Positions 24,080-37,782 of a stretch of 64,000 bases of DNA are shown one piece after another. Below the pieces are notes generated by a model, which had not been told where the DNA came from, did no database searches, and was given only the letters and a program-made list of their open reading frames with translations. A program made the translations under genes and the position numbers. Source of the DNA: Bryum argenteum (taxonomy: Eukaryota > Streptophyta > Bryopsida > Bryales > Bryaceae); contig CM073323.1 in the NCBI GenBank assembly GCA_037043015.1, positions 10,103,758 to 10,167,757 on the forward strand, written 5' to 3'. Numbering within the stretch: the stretch's first letter is position 1; every line of letters starts with the position of its first letter.

Positions 24080-24227
24080 TCTGGTGCCAAAGTCAAATGA
24101 CAGAGTCTTGTCAGGAGCTTTCGATGCTGTTAATGTTCATAAATGTAGACTGAAACCTGTAGAGACCATTTCTCTGATCACGAGTGCCCATAGATATGAT
24201 CTGGTGAGCTGCAGGTAGAGGAGCATC

Positions 24228-24790
24228 TTAAAGAATCCAGCAGTGTTTAGAATCGAAGAGAATTTTGGGTTTCCCTTTTTCATCTGCTATAGAACCTACT
24301 GAAAGCAAGTTTTTCGAAATGCCAGGGACGTAGAGAACATCAGATAATTGTATTTCACCCGAGGAAGTATAAACATCCACTTTGCCTCTTCCAGCGACGC
24401 TGAGGACATCCCCTCCAACAATGCTTATTTTTGATCGTCTGCTATCTTCTAGCTCACTAAAAATGTGCCGTTTACCAGTCACATGTTTGGATGCGCCATT
24501 GTCCAGGTACCAATTGCTGGAGTTTCTATTTTCGGCCAAATTAATTTCGGAGATGTTAACGGCCATTTCCGTCTCCGTTTCGGTGAAGACGTCTTCGTCG
24601 CTGCTTTCTATGATCTTGAAGTTATCCACCAGATTCACAGACACTGTGGAAGATGCCTTTTCGAGCCACTTTGATTTCCGAACCTTGAGTTCGGCTGAGA
24701 GCGATGGACAGTTACGGACCCAATGCTCCTTGGATCCGCAATAGTAACAGAAGCTTGATTCGCTCTTCTTCGCTTTTTGACGAGCGTCAT
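24228..24790 (-). pseudogene. Copia gag zinc knuckle and protease
   Basis: The frame enters with a CX2CX4HX4C zinc knuckle (CYYCGSKEHWVRNC, ~24751-24710), then the aspartic protease with DNGASKHVTG and the VLYVPGISKNLLSVG block of the pre-integrase region. It is out of frame with both the main gag part upstream and the integrase downstream. Confidence 0.9.
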
Positions 24791-24795
24791 CGGAG

Positions 24796-25467
24796 CTAGC
24801 TGGAGCTTGATCTGCGCCCTCCAGTATTCTTCCTCCCCTTCACGAGCAGTACCTCATGAGTGCTCCGTTTGTCTCTGAGCTCCCTGCGAGTTCCATCCTG
24901 CAGGAGAATAACGGTTAGATTTGCTAATGTTGGAGACTGTGACTGGTACGAGATGGAGTTTACGAGTCTCTCGTAGCTCGACGGTAAGGCCATCAGCACA
25001 TACTCCACTATTTCTGGATCTTTGATAGTTTCGCCTATGCAGGCGAATTCGTTCATTAACTCCTTGACTTGTTGTAGAAAAACAGAGATCGAAGATCCCT
25101 CCTCCATTTGCAGGTTCGCCAGCTTTCTTCGAAGTAGAAGCTTCCTAGAGTGGTTGCCGCTAGCGTACAGATCCTTTAGTACCTGCCAACACTTATCGCG
25201 TTCCTTGATGTTAGCAATATACGGGATGACATTGTCTTTCACAGACAATGCTGTCATGGTTAGTGCTCTATTTTTCAAAACTTGCAGAGCATCAATGTCA
25301 CCTGCAGCAGTAGGAGCTACAGTACCCGCATGTGGGTTCACTATCCGCCAAAGGTCATCTCTGTTCATCATATTTTGCAATTTGAAGCTCCAAACTGAAT
25401 AGTTTGGGATGCCTTCAAGTTTGCTTGCTTCACTGATGGAAGAGTCCTTTGAGGCCATTTCTACCAC
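24796..25467 (-). pseudogene. Copia gag (UBN2-type), 223 aa
   Basis: Starts MVEMASKDSSISEASKLEG, followed by NYSVWSFKLQNMM and later LYASGNHSRKLLLRRKLANL, the usual plant copia gag pattern, with the coat-protein-like region to the end. It begins ~105 nt downstream of the primer-binding site. The frame closes before the zinc knuckle, which lies in another frame. Confidence 0.9.
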
Positions 25468-25570
25468 ACCTAGCTGATCTACAACTACTTGTCAATAGGT
25501 AGCTCTGTTTCTTACTTAGAGATGCACAAGGGAAAACTCTCAAGCATAGACTAATAGCTACCCGTGGCCT

Positions 25571-25582
25571 GCTCTGATACCA
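25571..25582 (-). other. Primer-binding site of the copia element
   Basis: TGGTATCAGAGC directly abuts the 5' LTR. It is complementary to the 3' end of initiator tRNA-Met, the classic primer for plant copia elements. Confidence 0.9.
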
Positions 25583-25834
25583 TGAAGAATCATACGGTCT
25601 GATTGACCAAGAGAAGAGATGAATTGCACAAAAAGCTTACAGATCTTTATACTGACTACCAAGACTCTCAATGCTTGCTACCCTTACAGATCTGGATCTA
25701 CAATCCCAATTTAGAGGATGGAAGTAGCACTACTACTGTATGCTCCTTTCGTGATCAGAATAGGAGAAACTACTGAGTGGCAGGTTGGCAGCTTCGTCAG
25801 CTAGGTGCCACCTGGCGAGTTGACTTGTCCAACA
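25583..25834 (-). repeat. 5' LTR of the copia element
   Basis: 252 bp. It drives the element's minus-strand transcription and ends next to the target duplication 25835-25839. Its outer edge lies only 56 bp from the ATG of the family gene that follows. Confidence 0.95.
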
Positions 25835-25890
25835 AATCAATCACTAATACTTGCATAATTTGGTATATTACACTCAGCTAAGATACAGAA

Positions 25891-26304
25891 ATGGATTCAA
25901 ACCAACACCAAACTAGGAGACATCGGACTGCGGACTTGCCTACCATTTCGAAGCTTTGCATGGAGTTCCATTCTATGCGCAATTCTATTGCAAACAAACT
26001 GGGTGGGGGCATTTCATTGCCCTCGACAACAAATGAAAATGGCTTGGTTCCAAAACTGGAGCAACTAGGACATACTCATTTGCTCAGAGTAGCAACTGCA
26101 ACTAAAACGGACCATTCTCTGCTTGTGACTACTGGAAGTAGTGACAACAGAAAACTAGAGAGACTGGGACAGACTCGTCTACCGAGATTTGCAACTACAA
26201 CTAGACATGAGGCTTCACATGCGAATGGATCTAAATTGGAGAGGATGGGACAAACACAGTTCTCTAGTGTTGCAGTTATAAGTGCACTAATTGCAAAGTA
26301 CTAG
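25891..26304 (+). CDS. LPTI/LERLG family protein B (137 aa)
   Basis: Second family member: MDSNQHQTRRHRTADLPTIS start, the block KLCMEFHS, then KLEQLGHTHLLRVA, KLERLGQTRLPRFA and KLERMGQTQFSSVA, and a C-terminus ending IAKY. It is an intact single-exon frame, closest to the 52.8-kb copy (same start, same repeat number, same end). Its leader and promoter are interrupted by the copia element, so normal expression is doubtful unless the LTR or a cryptic site provides a start. Function unknown. Confidence 0.7.
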   Translation: MDSNQHQTRRHRTADLPTISKLCMEFHSMRNSIANKLGGGISLPSTTNENGLVPKLEQLGHTHLLRVATATKTDHSLLVTTGSSDNRKLERLGQTRLPRFATTTRHEASHANGSKLERMGQTQFSSVAVISALIAKY

Positions 26305-26881
26305 GATGGGTACATGCAAGTATATGAGACGCATAATTCGAATTGCATGGGGCTGATATATACCCAAATCTAGGAAAATGCATTTCTGTACAGCTAAGCT
26401 AGTTGATAACTTCAAACTTTGGAAGCGAATGCAAATGCTTGAACTCTCTTGAGGAAGTTCGCTCCATCTGAAATCTGTGAAGAATTGGGAGCTTTAATCA
26501 TTTTGAATTGCCCATTGAGACTTTGGAACCAAATGTATGCAACTGCTCGAAGTAACTCACATTAAAAGTCGATGAAGGAACTGAGATGGCAATATCTAGA
26601 TAATTAGTCCTATTTGAAGGCTCAGATTCTCAAGTAGATAGATTGAGATGGCAAGAGGTGTCGCACATGTCAAAATGTCACCTAAGACATGTATTTGTGA
26701 AATTGCACACTGAATCATGTTGAGAGCGGAGTTAAATTTCTAGTTCCATTTCGGACAAGGCTGATATATTATTCCCTTCCAGACCATCGCTAGTTGCCAT
26801 TTCTGTTTATCTGGTGCAATTGGCTTTGAGTTCATCATGAATATGGTGCAACTACCTATCAAGGGTGCGTTCCTTTGAACA

Positions 26882-27091
26882 GAAAAACCTATGCATGAAC
26901 AAGGATTCATTTGACTTCCTCATTTAGCTACTTTAGGATGGGGAGTAGGTCCTAGTGGGGAAGTTATAGATTCTTTTTTGTACTTTGTATCTGGCGTACT
27001 TCATTTAATTTCTTCCACTGTTTTAGGTTTCGGAGGAATTTATTATGCACTTAATGGGCCAAAAACTCTAGAAGAATCTTTTCTTTTTTCT
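26882..27091 (+). pseudogene. psbC: Plastid psbC fragment (nuclear copy)
   Basis: Reads EKPMHEQGFI, a stop, then [20 protein letters not shown] and [20 protein letters not shown], matching the C-terminal part of the photosystem II CP43 protein. One internal stop and several substitutions show it is a decayed nuclear insertion. It ends abruptly at the junction with psaB sequence. Confidence 0.9.
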
Positions 27092-27095
27092 TGAA

Positions 27096-27205
27096 GGATT
27101 TCATCCACAAACACAAAGTTTATGGTTGACTGATATGGCTCACCATCATTTAGCTATTGCAGTTCTTTTTACTATAGCTGGTCACATGTATAGAACTAAT
27201 TTTGG
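27096..27205 (+). pseudogene. psaB: Plastid psaB fragment (nuclear copy)
   Basis: Reads [20 protein letters not shown] and [10 protein letters not shown], an internal piece of photosystem I protein PsaB. It is bounded by psbC sequence on one side and ndhK on the other; these are not neighbours in moss plastid genomes as I know them. Confidence 0.9.
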
Positions 27206-27530
27206 TACTGTAACAATGAGAATGGCACCATCTTTGGTAAGTTTGTATGAGCAAACGCCCTAACCTAAGTATGTAATTGCTATGGGAGCATGTACTATTA
27301 CTGGAGGTATGTTTGGTACAGATTCTTATAGCATTCTACGTGGAGTAGATCAATTAATTCCTGTAGATATTTATTTACCTGATTGTCCAGCAAAACCAGA
27401 AACCATTATAGTTGCTATAATAAAACTTCTTAAAAAGGTAGCTTGAGAAACATACGGAGATAAATATAAATTCAATCAAGGAGAAAGACATTTAACATTA
27501 AATCAAAATCTAATTTTATATCGACTATTA
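27206..27530 (+). pseudogene. ndhK: Plastid ndhK fragment (nuclear copy)
   Basis: Reads [19 protein letters not shown], a stop, then [19 protein letters not shown] and [20 protein letters not shown], matching plastid NAD(P)H dehydrogenase subunit K to near its C-terminus. Two or more stops are present. The join to psaB falls at a shared GGT, suggesting end-joining with microhomology. Confidence 0.9.
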
Positions 27531-27552
27531 CTGCTGGACAATTTAATACCAA

Positions 27553-27893
27553 CTAAAGTCTCAGATTCCTAAGTCTCAGTTCGAATCAACTTTAAATTTC
27601 TTTGCGTCATCTGAGAGAGAGAGAGAGAAAAAAAAAAAAAAAAAAAAAAAAAAACGATTTTTTTATGAAATCAAGTTTGTATTTAATATATATGTTTTAC
27701 CAAATATTACTTCTTAATTAGTAAAAATATTAAATTACAAAAATTATTCATATAATAAAAAAGGTTATAAATACTTTTATTTTTGTATCATTAATACAAT
27801 TAATTAAAGTATAATTTAAATTTCTATAAAAAAATTGTGATAAAATTAGTGAAATCTACTACTATAAAAAAAGCATTGAAGAAACTCACGTAA
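27553..27893. repeat. AT-rich repeat copy 1, with GA/poly-A tract
   Basis: From CTAAGTCTCAGTTCGAATCA to GCATTGAAGAAACTCAC, closely matching 28758-29118. A GA run and a long A run lie at 27609-27653. No coding potential. The shared ends suggest a small mobile or frequently copied sequence. Confidence 0.65.
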
Positions 27894-27915
27894 GTGCGTT
27901 CTTCTGAACAAAATT

Positions 27916-28404
27916 ACCCCAAACCATGTTTCCAATGTGAGACTCAAATCATGGTTACAATTAGAACACGGGCTACATTGAAATTAGGATATACCAAATA
28001 TGGTTCCATTGAATCCATATTCATCTTGTCTTCTGCTCACTTTGGAATCGACTGAAAAACAAATGTCGGCAAGTTCATGATCCAAGGTCTCGAAAGCTTT
28101 TGCTTTAATCATCAATGGTTCTTTATATCAAGCCTTGGTGGTTAATTGGGAAAGATCCTCGGAAGAAAGTTGTGAAACAAGTGTCAATAGTGTTCATAGC
28201 CTCTCATCACATAAACGGGATAGAGCTTTCCCTTGCAATCACTTCAACTCATCCATGTTCAATCTTCTGCAGCTTTTCAACCATCTCCTACCTTCGATCG
28301 TTCTTTTCATAACTTGATGCCATCTCTCTCTTGAATGTTCATAAACTCTTATTTGGAAAGAGAGTGGTCCGTTGCACATTCCAATCAGTACTACAATCGC
28401 AGCA
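27916..28404 (+). promoter_or_regulatory. Upstream region of family copy C
   Basis: Matches 51.36-51.75 kb in inverse orientation base for base over long stretches (for example CCCCAAACCATGTTTCCAAT and GGTTAATTGGGAAAGATCCT). The core promoter reads CATCACATAAACGGGATAGAG followed by CTTTCCCTTGCAA, resembling the TATATAAACGAGAG and CTTTTCCTTGCAA of the 61-kb copy. Confidence 0.5.
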
Positions 28405-28590
28405 ATGGACGGGATGTCACAAGAATGTGAGCGCTGGACACCGGAGCTACCAACCATTCGCGAGGATTGGGTCGAACTGCATTCCAAACACGTTTACAGC
28501 CATGGATTGGACATGTCGATTGCAGCGTTAGTGAGAAAGAATCGGGAGCGATTGGAATGCATGCAATGGCCCCTGGTACCGTCGTGCTAG
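28405..28590 (+). pseudogene. LPTI/LERLG family copy C, truncated by deletion (61 aa)
   Basis: Starts MDGMSQECERWTPELPTIRE and keeps the N-terminal block and the VRKNRERLECMQ helix-like segment. Compared with the copies at 29.3 and 51.3 kb it lacks ~100 bp covering the TSES and LERMG part, then hits a stop after VPSC. A shortened protein could still be made; otherwise a decaying duplicate. Confidence 0.55.
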
Positions 28591-28757
28591 AATAAAGGGA
28601 TTGATCATGGTAGAGAACTGAAGAAGCGACTTGGACGAGTGCTTTGATTGACTTGAACGATTGCTAGGCCAAGTGCACCTGATTCCAATCTCTAAATTCC
28701 ATGTAATATGTTACGGTATGCTTGAAACCTTAGAAGAAATGTTGTTGAAAATTTCTA

Positions 28758-29118
28758 AGTCTCAATTTGAATCAACTTTATAAATTTTTGCTTCATCTAA
28801 AAAAAGAAAAAAATCAACTTTTTTATTAAAAATTGAAGATAAAAAAACACAAAAATTAAATTAAAAACAATAAACAAATTTTTTATTAAATCAAGTTTGT
28901 ATTTAATATATTTGATTCATCAAATAATTACTTTTTAAATAGTAAAAATTTTAATTACTAAAAACTTTATATAATAAAATACAAATATAATTAAATTAAT
29001 TTGCTCATGATTAATATAATTAATTAAATTTTAACTGAAATTTTTATTTAAAAAAAGAAGTAAAATTGTGATAAAATTAGTAAAATCTACTACTATAAAA
29101 GAAGCATTGAAGAAACTC
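28758..29118. repeat. AT-rich repeat copy 2
   Basis: Same ends as 27553-27893 and ~70-80 % similar inside by eye. It is followed by a segment (29119-29240) that matches the 3' flank of gene B (26563-26700), so this interval is part of a local tandem rearrangement. Confidence 0.6.
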
Positions 29119-29326
29119 ACATTCAAAGTCGATAGTGGAACTGAGATGGCAATATATAAATAATTGGTCCTGTTTGTAGGCTCAGATTCTCAAATAGATA
29201 TTATTCAATGGCAAATGACACCTAAGGTATTATGCAAAGTTGGAGTTTTGATGTTTCATAAACTCTTTTTTGGAAATACAGTGGTGTGGTCCGTTGCACA
29301 TTCCAATCAGTGCTACAATTGCAGCA

Positions 29327-29647
29327 ATGTACGGGATGTTGCAGGCACGAGAGCGCTGGAGACCTGAGCTACCGACCATTCGCGAGGATTGGGTCGAACT
29401 ACATCCCAGACACGCTTACAGTTATGCATTGCGCACATCGATTGCAGCGTTAGTGAGAAAGAATGGGGAGCGATTGGAATGCATGCAATCGCCCCTGGTA
29501 CCGACAAGTGAGTCCGAGTGTGATTCTGGCGCGATGCGGCTTCAGCAAGATGGTAGAAGACTGGAGCGGATGGGACAATCTCGTCTACCTCGAGCAGCAA
29601 CAACTGACGATATCCCGTCGTGCAAGAGAAGGGATCGATCATGGTAG
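29327..29647 (+). CDS. LPTI/LERLG family protein D (106 aa)
   Basis: Starts MYGMLQARERW, then ELPTIREDWVELHPRHAYS, a basic segment IAALVRKNGERLECMQSPL, a TSESE linker, and one repeat RRLERMGQSRLPRAATT. An earlier in-frame codon is only TTG, and the paralogs place the ATG at this same point. Compared with the 51.3-kb copy, a 1-nt indel changes the last ~30 residues (CKRRDRSW, stop, here). It lies tail to tail with the carboxypeptidase gene. Unknown function. Confidence 0.65.
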   Translation: MYGMLQARERWRPELPTIREDWVELHPRHAYSYALRTSIAALVRKNGERLECMQSPLVPTSESECDSGAMRLQQDGRRLERMGQSRLPRAATTDDIPSCKRRDRSW

Positions 29648-30495
29648 AAAACTGAAGAAGAGATTTGGACGATTGCTTTTCTGTGATCATGAGAAACGAG
29701 GTGACCGGTGTCGTGACGATTCCTAGGCCAACTGGACCGGATTCCAATTTTTGAATTCCATGTAACTTGTTACGGTATGCTTGAAAGCTTTAAAGAAATG
29801 ATCCCTGCTGTTGAAAAGTCAACGTATTGAAAGTGCGTACAGTTCTTTGGGGGATTACCCCTATTTCGAGTCTCAAAATTAAGTATTCAGAACGAAACAA
29901 TTACCAACCAAAGCATATGTTGTGCTAGTTGTTTGGAACAAATCAATTTCCAAAATAAGTAATGTTGTTCTGTCCTTGTTACTTGGAACTAAGCAATCAT
30001 CAAACAAATCATGTGCTGTCCTTGTTACTTAAATCGAAGCACTTATTTATACCGCAAGTCATGTTGGTACTTAAATCAAAGCACTTATCGAAACCGCAAG
30101 TTATGTTATCCATGTTACTCGGAGCAAAGCAAGTATTAAAATCACATTATCAATTACGTTCTTATGTGCATCACGAAGCTAGTTATAAGTAGGAACTCAA
30201 GAGTGACTTCGTTTCACATTCTAAAAGATTATTTTACAGCACTCTCATAAAAAGCAAACGATAGTTTCAGAATACTAGATGAATGAAGCGTATCTCCACT
30301 CCACAAGCCTCTCATGCACAAATGGAATCAAAAGTAATCTGGGTCCCTTGAATTTCTGTGAAGTCGATACAATTGATAGGGCTCCGACGATACCATGCTA
30401 CTCCATATGCATGCTGAGTATTTCTTAAATACAAGGAGACTGAATACAGCTGAACACACTTACAGAAATGTACATCTGGAGTGGGAAGGAATAAT
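29648..30495. other. Convergent 3' flanks of gene D and the SCPL gene
   Basis: Contains short tandem-like motifs with GCACTTAT and AAGCAAGT. The whole stretch has an inverse counterpart at 50.2-50.85 kb. No gene. Confidence 0.5.
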
Positions 30496-33599
<3,104 letters not shown>

Positions 33600-34417
33600 T
33601 GCTGCTGATCGATCGCCAATTCTGTGAACTCAATCAGTGAAGATTGCACTGGCACGTTATGTAAGCCAATTTTGATGTGCGATGCACGCCTTGAGTGGGA
33701 CGGTGCAGAGCACGGTCTCGGATGGCACTTCCACGGTCGTGGGTACCCGACTGTAGCGGCTGTTACCGTTGCCAATCAGCCACTATCGCGGATGAAGTGT
33801 CTTGTTTGGATGAAACTTGTGCCCACGTGTCACGTGTGACAAGTAAAAGTTGCTCTTATGCAATTTGTAATCAATTGATAAAGGATGAAAAGAGTTGCTT
33901 ATAATATTCAGATGATAGTTTTTTTTTATAGTGGAGTGTATGTTTTTGTTTTGGCTCCTACTTCTCTCAATCATCTAGACGTGTTGGCTCCATGTCTGCT
34001 CATGTACCTCTTTTGGCCTCATTTACAATGGGAGACGTGAGAAATACATTGCTACACGTCTCACCAGAAAGTGTGATGTTACATTGCATGTGATACAAGT
34101 AGTCATTTCAGTTGTATAAGTTTCCATCATTCTGACCTACATAACTGTCTATCTCCTACATACAATCTTGATATTGGTATTGACTTAATTTGGCAAACAG
34201 ACAAAAGACACTAAAACCCTGAACCCTAATTTGGAAGTGTACACAACGCTTTGGTGATGTGACGTAGCTTGGAGTCGATGACGGATTCCACCCGGAATTA
34301 GCCACTCAAACCCCATCTCACTTCTTCGTGAGCCCTGTTCAGATTCATGGCCCTCACTCAATTTCAATTACAGTGAAGAATCGAAGGTGCTGTAGGGATC
34401 CGATCGCCATTCTCGCA
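33600..34417. promoter_or_regulatory. Shared upstream region of SCPL and ATG101
   Basis: The two genes start 818 bp apart and diverge. No clear TATA box was chosen for either. The stretch includes CACGTGT-type sequences (33824-33837), which could be G-box-like, and an AT-rich middle. No other gene. Confidence 0.45.
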
Positions 34418-36568
34418 ATGAATTGCGAAGTCTTCTACCTCAACGAGCTTGTAAGTCTTTCTTACGCTATCGATTCTTCTGCTTCCGCTCCATCTCTCTC
34501 GCTTTAATTAACATTTCAAGTCTTTGCAGGAAGTGGAGCACGTTCAGATCCGCGAAGTTCTGCGATGTAAGTTGAAAATTCACCAGAAAATTGTGTTAGG
34601 GTTCAAGAACGCACTTTCTCACGATAGAAGTTACGTGTGGCAGGCATTCTTCACACCATACTATTCAATCGAGCACTTGGATTGGTGCGACCTCACGAAG
34701 TCGATTCTGAGATCTTCCTCGAGACCACTTACGTATGTTTCAAGCCTGTTGCTTCGAAATTGTAAGAAATTGCAGCTTAGATTGGATTTCATCGTTTGAT
34801 CATCGGCTTCGCAGGTACAATGTGGAGATCCGGTGATGGAGAAGAAGGTGGAGGAGAAGATCGATCATTTCTTGGCATCCATTGAAAAGTATCCGAGCAA
34901 AAAAACTCGGGTGAGCACAATCAAGAATCTCTTTCCTCGTCCCTCCTCCTTCGATGTACATTTTTTTTTCTCAATTTCGAGATTTTGACAGGTATGTCTT
35001 TCATTCTATGAAACACGAAGCAAGAATGTGGCGTGGTTCAGTAAGGTCGAACGATATTACTGGGAGCAGTGGTGTATTCAGCTCAACGTCGTCACTCCGG
35101 CTCCTCCTCAGACCAAAAAGTCCTTTCGATCAGGTGATCGGATCGGAGGTAAGGCTCCATTCTATTTGCAACAACCTTGGATTCAATTACAGAAACTTAT
35201 GAATCTTTGCTCAGAATCATATGTATGAAGCAGTTGTTGTAACAAACCTTGCTACTTCGCCACTGAATTGTCATGTTTTGATGAATATTCTGGTTGACTT
35301 AGATATCAACCAGGTGGTTAATAATCTAGGTATATGATTCACGCCAGAGGAAAGGCTCCATCTCTTTGCAATCATCCTTGGATTGAATTACAAATCCATC
35401 AAAAACTTAATTTTGTGGATTTCGGCTTAAATCCACATCTATGAAGCAGTTGATGTAGCCTGTGATTTGAACCTTGTTGTTTCACCACCGAAGCGTCATT
35501 TCCGAATGAGTATTATAGCACGATCTTGTGTTAACCATGATTCCATATCTGCACCTCTGATTAGAGTTGAGATTGATTGTCACGAGCAGAGGCCACGACA
35601 GAAGAGCGACAAAGACGACATGCAGCATTGGAGGCGGCTCTGCGAGAAGTCATCACGCAAGTGTTGTTGATTGTGAACGAGAAGAAGGATCACATTCCTC
35701 CGGTGAACCAGCCCGATCAAGTTGTCTCCTTCCCCTTCGAGATCTCCATTCCCAGGTGTGCTTACCATTCTCATTATCTCATCACACCAACATTCATCAG
35801 ATACAAAAAGTTCTAGTATCACTTTACCCCGTAGTCTCGCTTTCTCCAAAATGTGGTAATGGCGGTTTCGTCTGCTTCGTATGCTAATGGAGAGTGTTTT
35901 ATGTGCTTCTCTTACCTTCTCACTTCACCAACTAGAGCAACTGATAATCATAAGAAGCTGTAGCGTTATCCAATCCAGTATCTCTTCACACCGTATTTAT
36001 TGCATCTTATCTGCTTTCTATTTTATGTAATAATGGAGGGTTACGTACCATTGTTATTGTACCCTGTCCTTTTGGGAAGGGTCCATTGGATGGATGCTGA
36101 AAATGGGGTTAAGGGCATTGCTATCTAACCCCCTTTCACGAAGCTTAGTTTAAAATACACTCCAAATTTCCTATCATGTACCATTCCTGACATTGATATT
36201 TTTGTGGAGTGTGTTGCTTGCGCAACCTCAGACTTCGCGTTAACTAATTAATTGAGTCATTCGTATTTACTGCTACTGTTTTGTGCGTTATGCGGTAATG
36301 GAGGATGTTGTATGAGCGTTATTAATGGAGGGTGATCTTAACAATTTTATCTTCTCCCCACACCAGCTACAGTATACAATCATCAAAGCTGGAGCATCAT
36401 CTAATCGAGCACCACTTGACACCATATTTATCGTACCTTCTTCTCCGCTTTCTTTTTTTTGTGTGGTAATGTTGTATGTGGTTTGTTTGCAGCTCTGGTG
36501 ACTCGTCATTCGGAATGGACATGTTCAAGCGAATGTTGCAAAGTGGACCTCCGACCATGCTGAACTGA
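34418..36568 (+). CDS. ATG101: Autophagy protein ATG101 (HORMA), 7 exons, 217 aa
   Basis: HORMA-domain subunit of the ATG1/ULK kinase complex that starts autophagosome formation, binding ATG13. Exons: 34418-34450, 34530-34566, 34644-34732, 34815-34910, 34992-35148, 35590-35755, 36493-36568; total 654 nt, all GT-AG. The spliced protein starts MNCEVFYLNELEVEHVQIRE, continues VLRCILHTILFNRALGLVRP, and ends GMDMFKRMLQSGPPTMLN. The Trp-Phe pair at residues 100-101 (VAWFSKVERYYWEQW) corresponds in position to the WF finger of animal ATG101. The conserved C-terminal region has RRHAALEAALREV and NEKKDHIPP. Length matches the family (human 218). Intron 6 is long (737 nt) and empty. Diverges from the SCPL gene. 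Confidence 0.96.
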
Positions 36569-37782
36569 TTCGTTCCGTGTACATTACTGGATCCATCCTT
36601 GGCTCCTGGGTACAAAGACAGTAAGGAGATCTGTCAATAGATAACATCTCATGTAGATTTTCTTTAGCTTGCTAGGTGATGTTTCCCTGTTTGGGTATTG
36701 TACATGTGCTTTTGACACTGGACTGCAGTTATGTACTTCTTGGTAATGACCATTCATCGTATTAGGTACTGCCCCTTTTAAAATGAACAAGGCTGGGCTG
36801 ATCATGTGAGACATCGTGGGGTGATCACGTTTGTGAATATGTGAATATATATTTGAGTAAATCTGAATAGGGGGGTCATTCTTTTTTTAGGTGGACCGTA
36901 CAAAATTTTCTAGGTCCAGAAGTACCTCAGAGAGCTACAGGGAAGTTTTTACATTACAGGAAAGTTTTTACATTGTCAGTTAGTTACTATAATCCTTAGG
37001 TCATAGTTTCATTATACTTTTCATCACCGTTTCGTTGTTTTATGATGATTTCTTCTTTTTCTTGTGTTTTAGTGTATTACTTTTTTATTGTTATTCTCAC
37101 GATGAGATTTTCCACTTCGAAGCTAAGATAGCATAAGATGTTGATTAGAGCATTTATAGGACATTGAAGTGGAGTGAAGTAAAAAGGGTATGAAAGTTAC
37201 ACTAGTTTTGTTGGAATTATCATTCTGGGGTACTTTATGAATCTAAGTAACAGCACGCGTGAAATAATGTCAGGTTCTTACATTACATATGTTCCTATTT
37301 GACTTGAAACCAACTTTGACTAACCAACTTTTACTCTATAATTTCCTTACGAACAAAAATTCATTCTTTTGAACTCAAAAAAGTCACATATGTACTATGC
37401 TCTTATGTATACATTGTGCTCTTAGCTTAATTCTAGTCATCTTATCTTTAAACATCTACCTCCAATGTGTAATCATAAGGAAAAAAGGTACTCTCAAGTT
37501 GCATCGGAAGCTTTATCTTGGTTTCAAGGTTGGCACATATATGTACTCACCATTGAGGCACCACAGGCCTTGGCTTGGTGGGTGGTTGAGGCTCATAACC
37601 CCCAATGAGGAGGCCATGGATTCTATTCCCCATGTTGGTGGGGTGCTCACTACCATAGTCTACTCAACTATGGTGAGGGTCCTTGGGGCCTTGTTGTATG
37701 GGTACCTCGAGACCTTTTGGGAATACTATGTTAAGTATCTGCAAGGCATTAGTAACTAGTTGGGAACTAGCTCCCCTTGTCC
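36569..37782. other. 3' flank of ATG101 and intergenic DNA
   Basis: No gene is supported. An open frame at 37397-37759 has no family resemblance, and its 3' half is the GC-richer repeat-like DNA that continues to 38 kb. Confidence 0.4.

Larger units (their letters stand above)
19952..25834 (-). mobile_element. Complete Ty1/copia LTR retrotransposon (5883 bp)
   Basis: Full-length element in minus orientation. Two 252-bp LTRs (19952-20203 and 25583-25834) start TG and end CA and differ at about nine positions (~3.6 %). A 5-bp target duplication AATCA flanks it (19947-19951 and 25835-25839). The primer-binding site TGGTATCAGAGC (initiator-tRNA-Met type) abuts the upstream LTR at 25582-25571, and a purine tract GAGGGAGGG precedes the other LTR at ~20204-20212. 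The internal order gag, protease, integrase, reverse transcriptase, RNase H is copia-type. The coding part has frame changes and at least one stop, so this copy is not autonomous as it stands. It sits in the 5' leader of a small family gene. Confidence 0.95.
26865..27893. other. 1-kb insert of plastid DNA plus AT-rich repeat, with target duplication
   Basis: Both borders show a near-duplicate of ~20 bp: GTGCGTTCCTTTGAACAGAA (26865) and GTGCGTTCTTCTGAACAAAA (27894). In arm 2 the corresponding place (near 51760, minus strand) has one copy, GTGCGTGCTCTTGAAGAAAA, with the same flanks. The insert contains three plastid gene pieces joined head to tail and an AT-rich segment also found at 28758-29118. 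Confidence 0.75.

Noticed and set aside
37397-37759. 120-codon plus-strand frame with a hydrophobic start
   Set aside because: No family similarity, AT-rich first half, repeat-like second half, no promoter or splice support.
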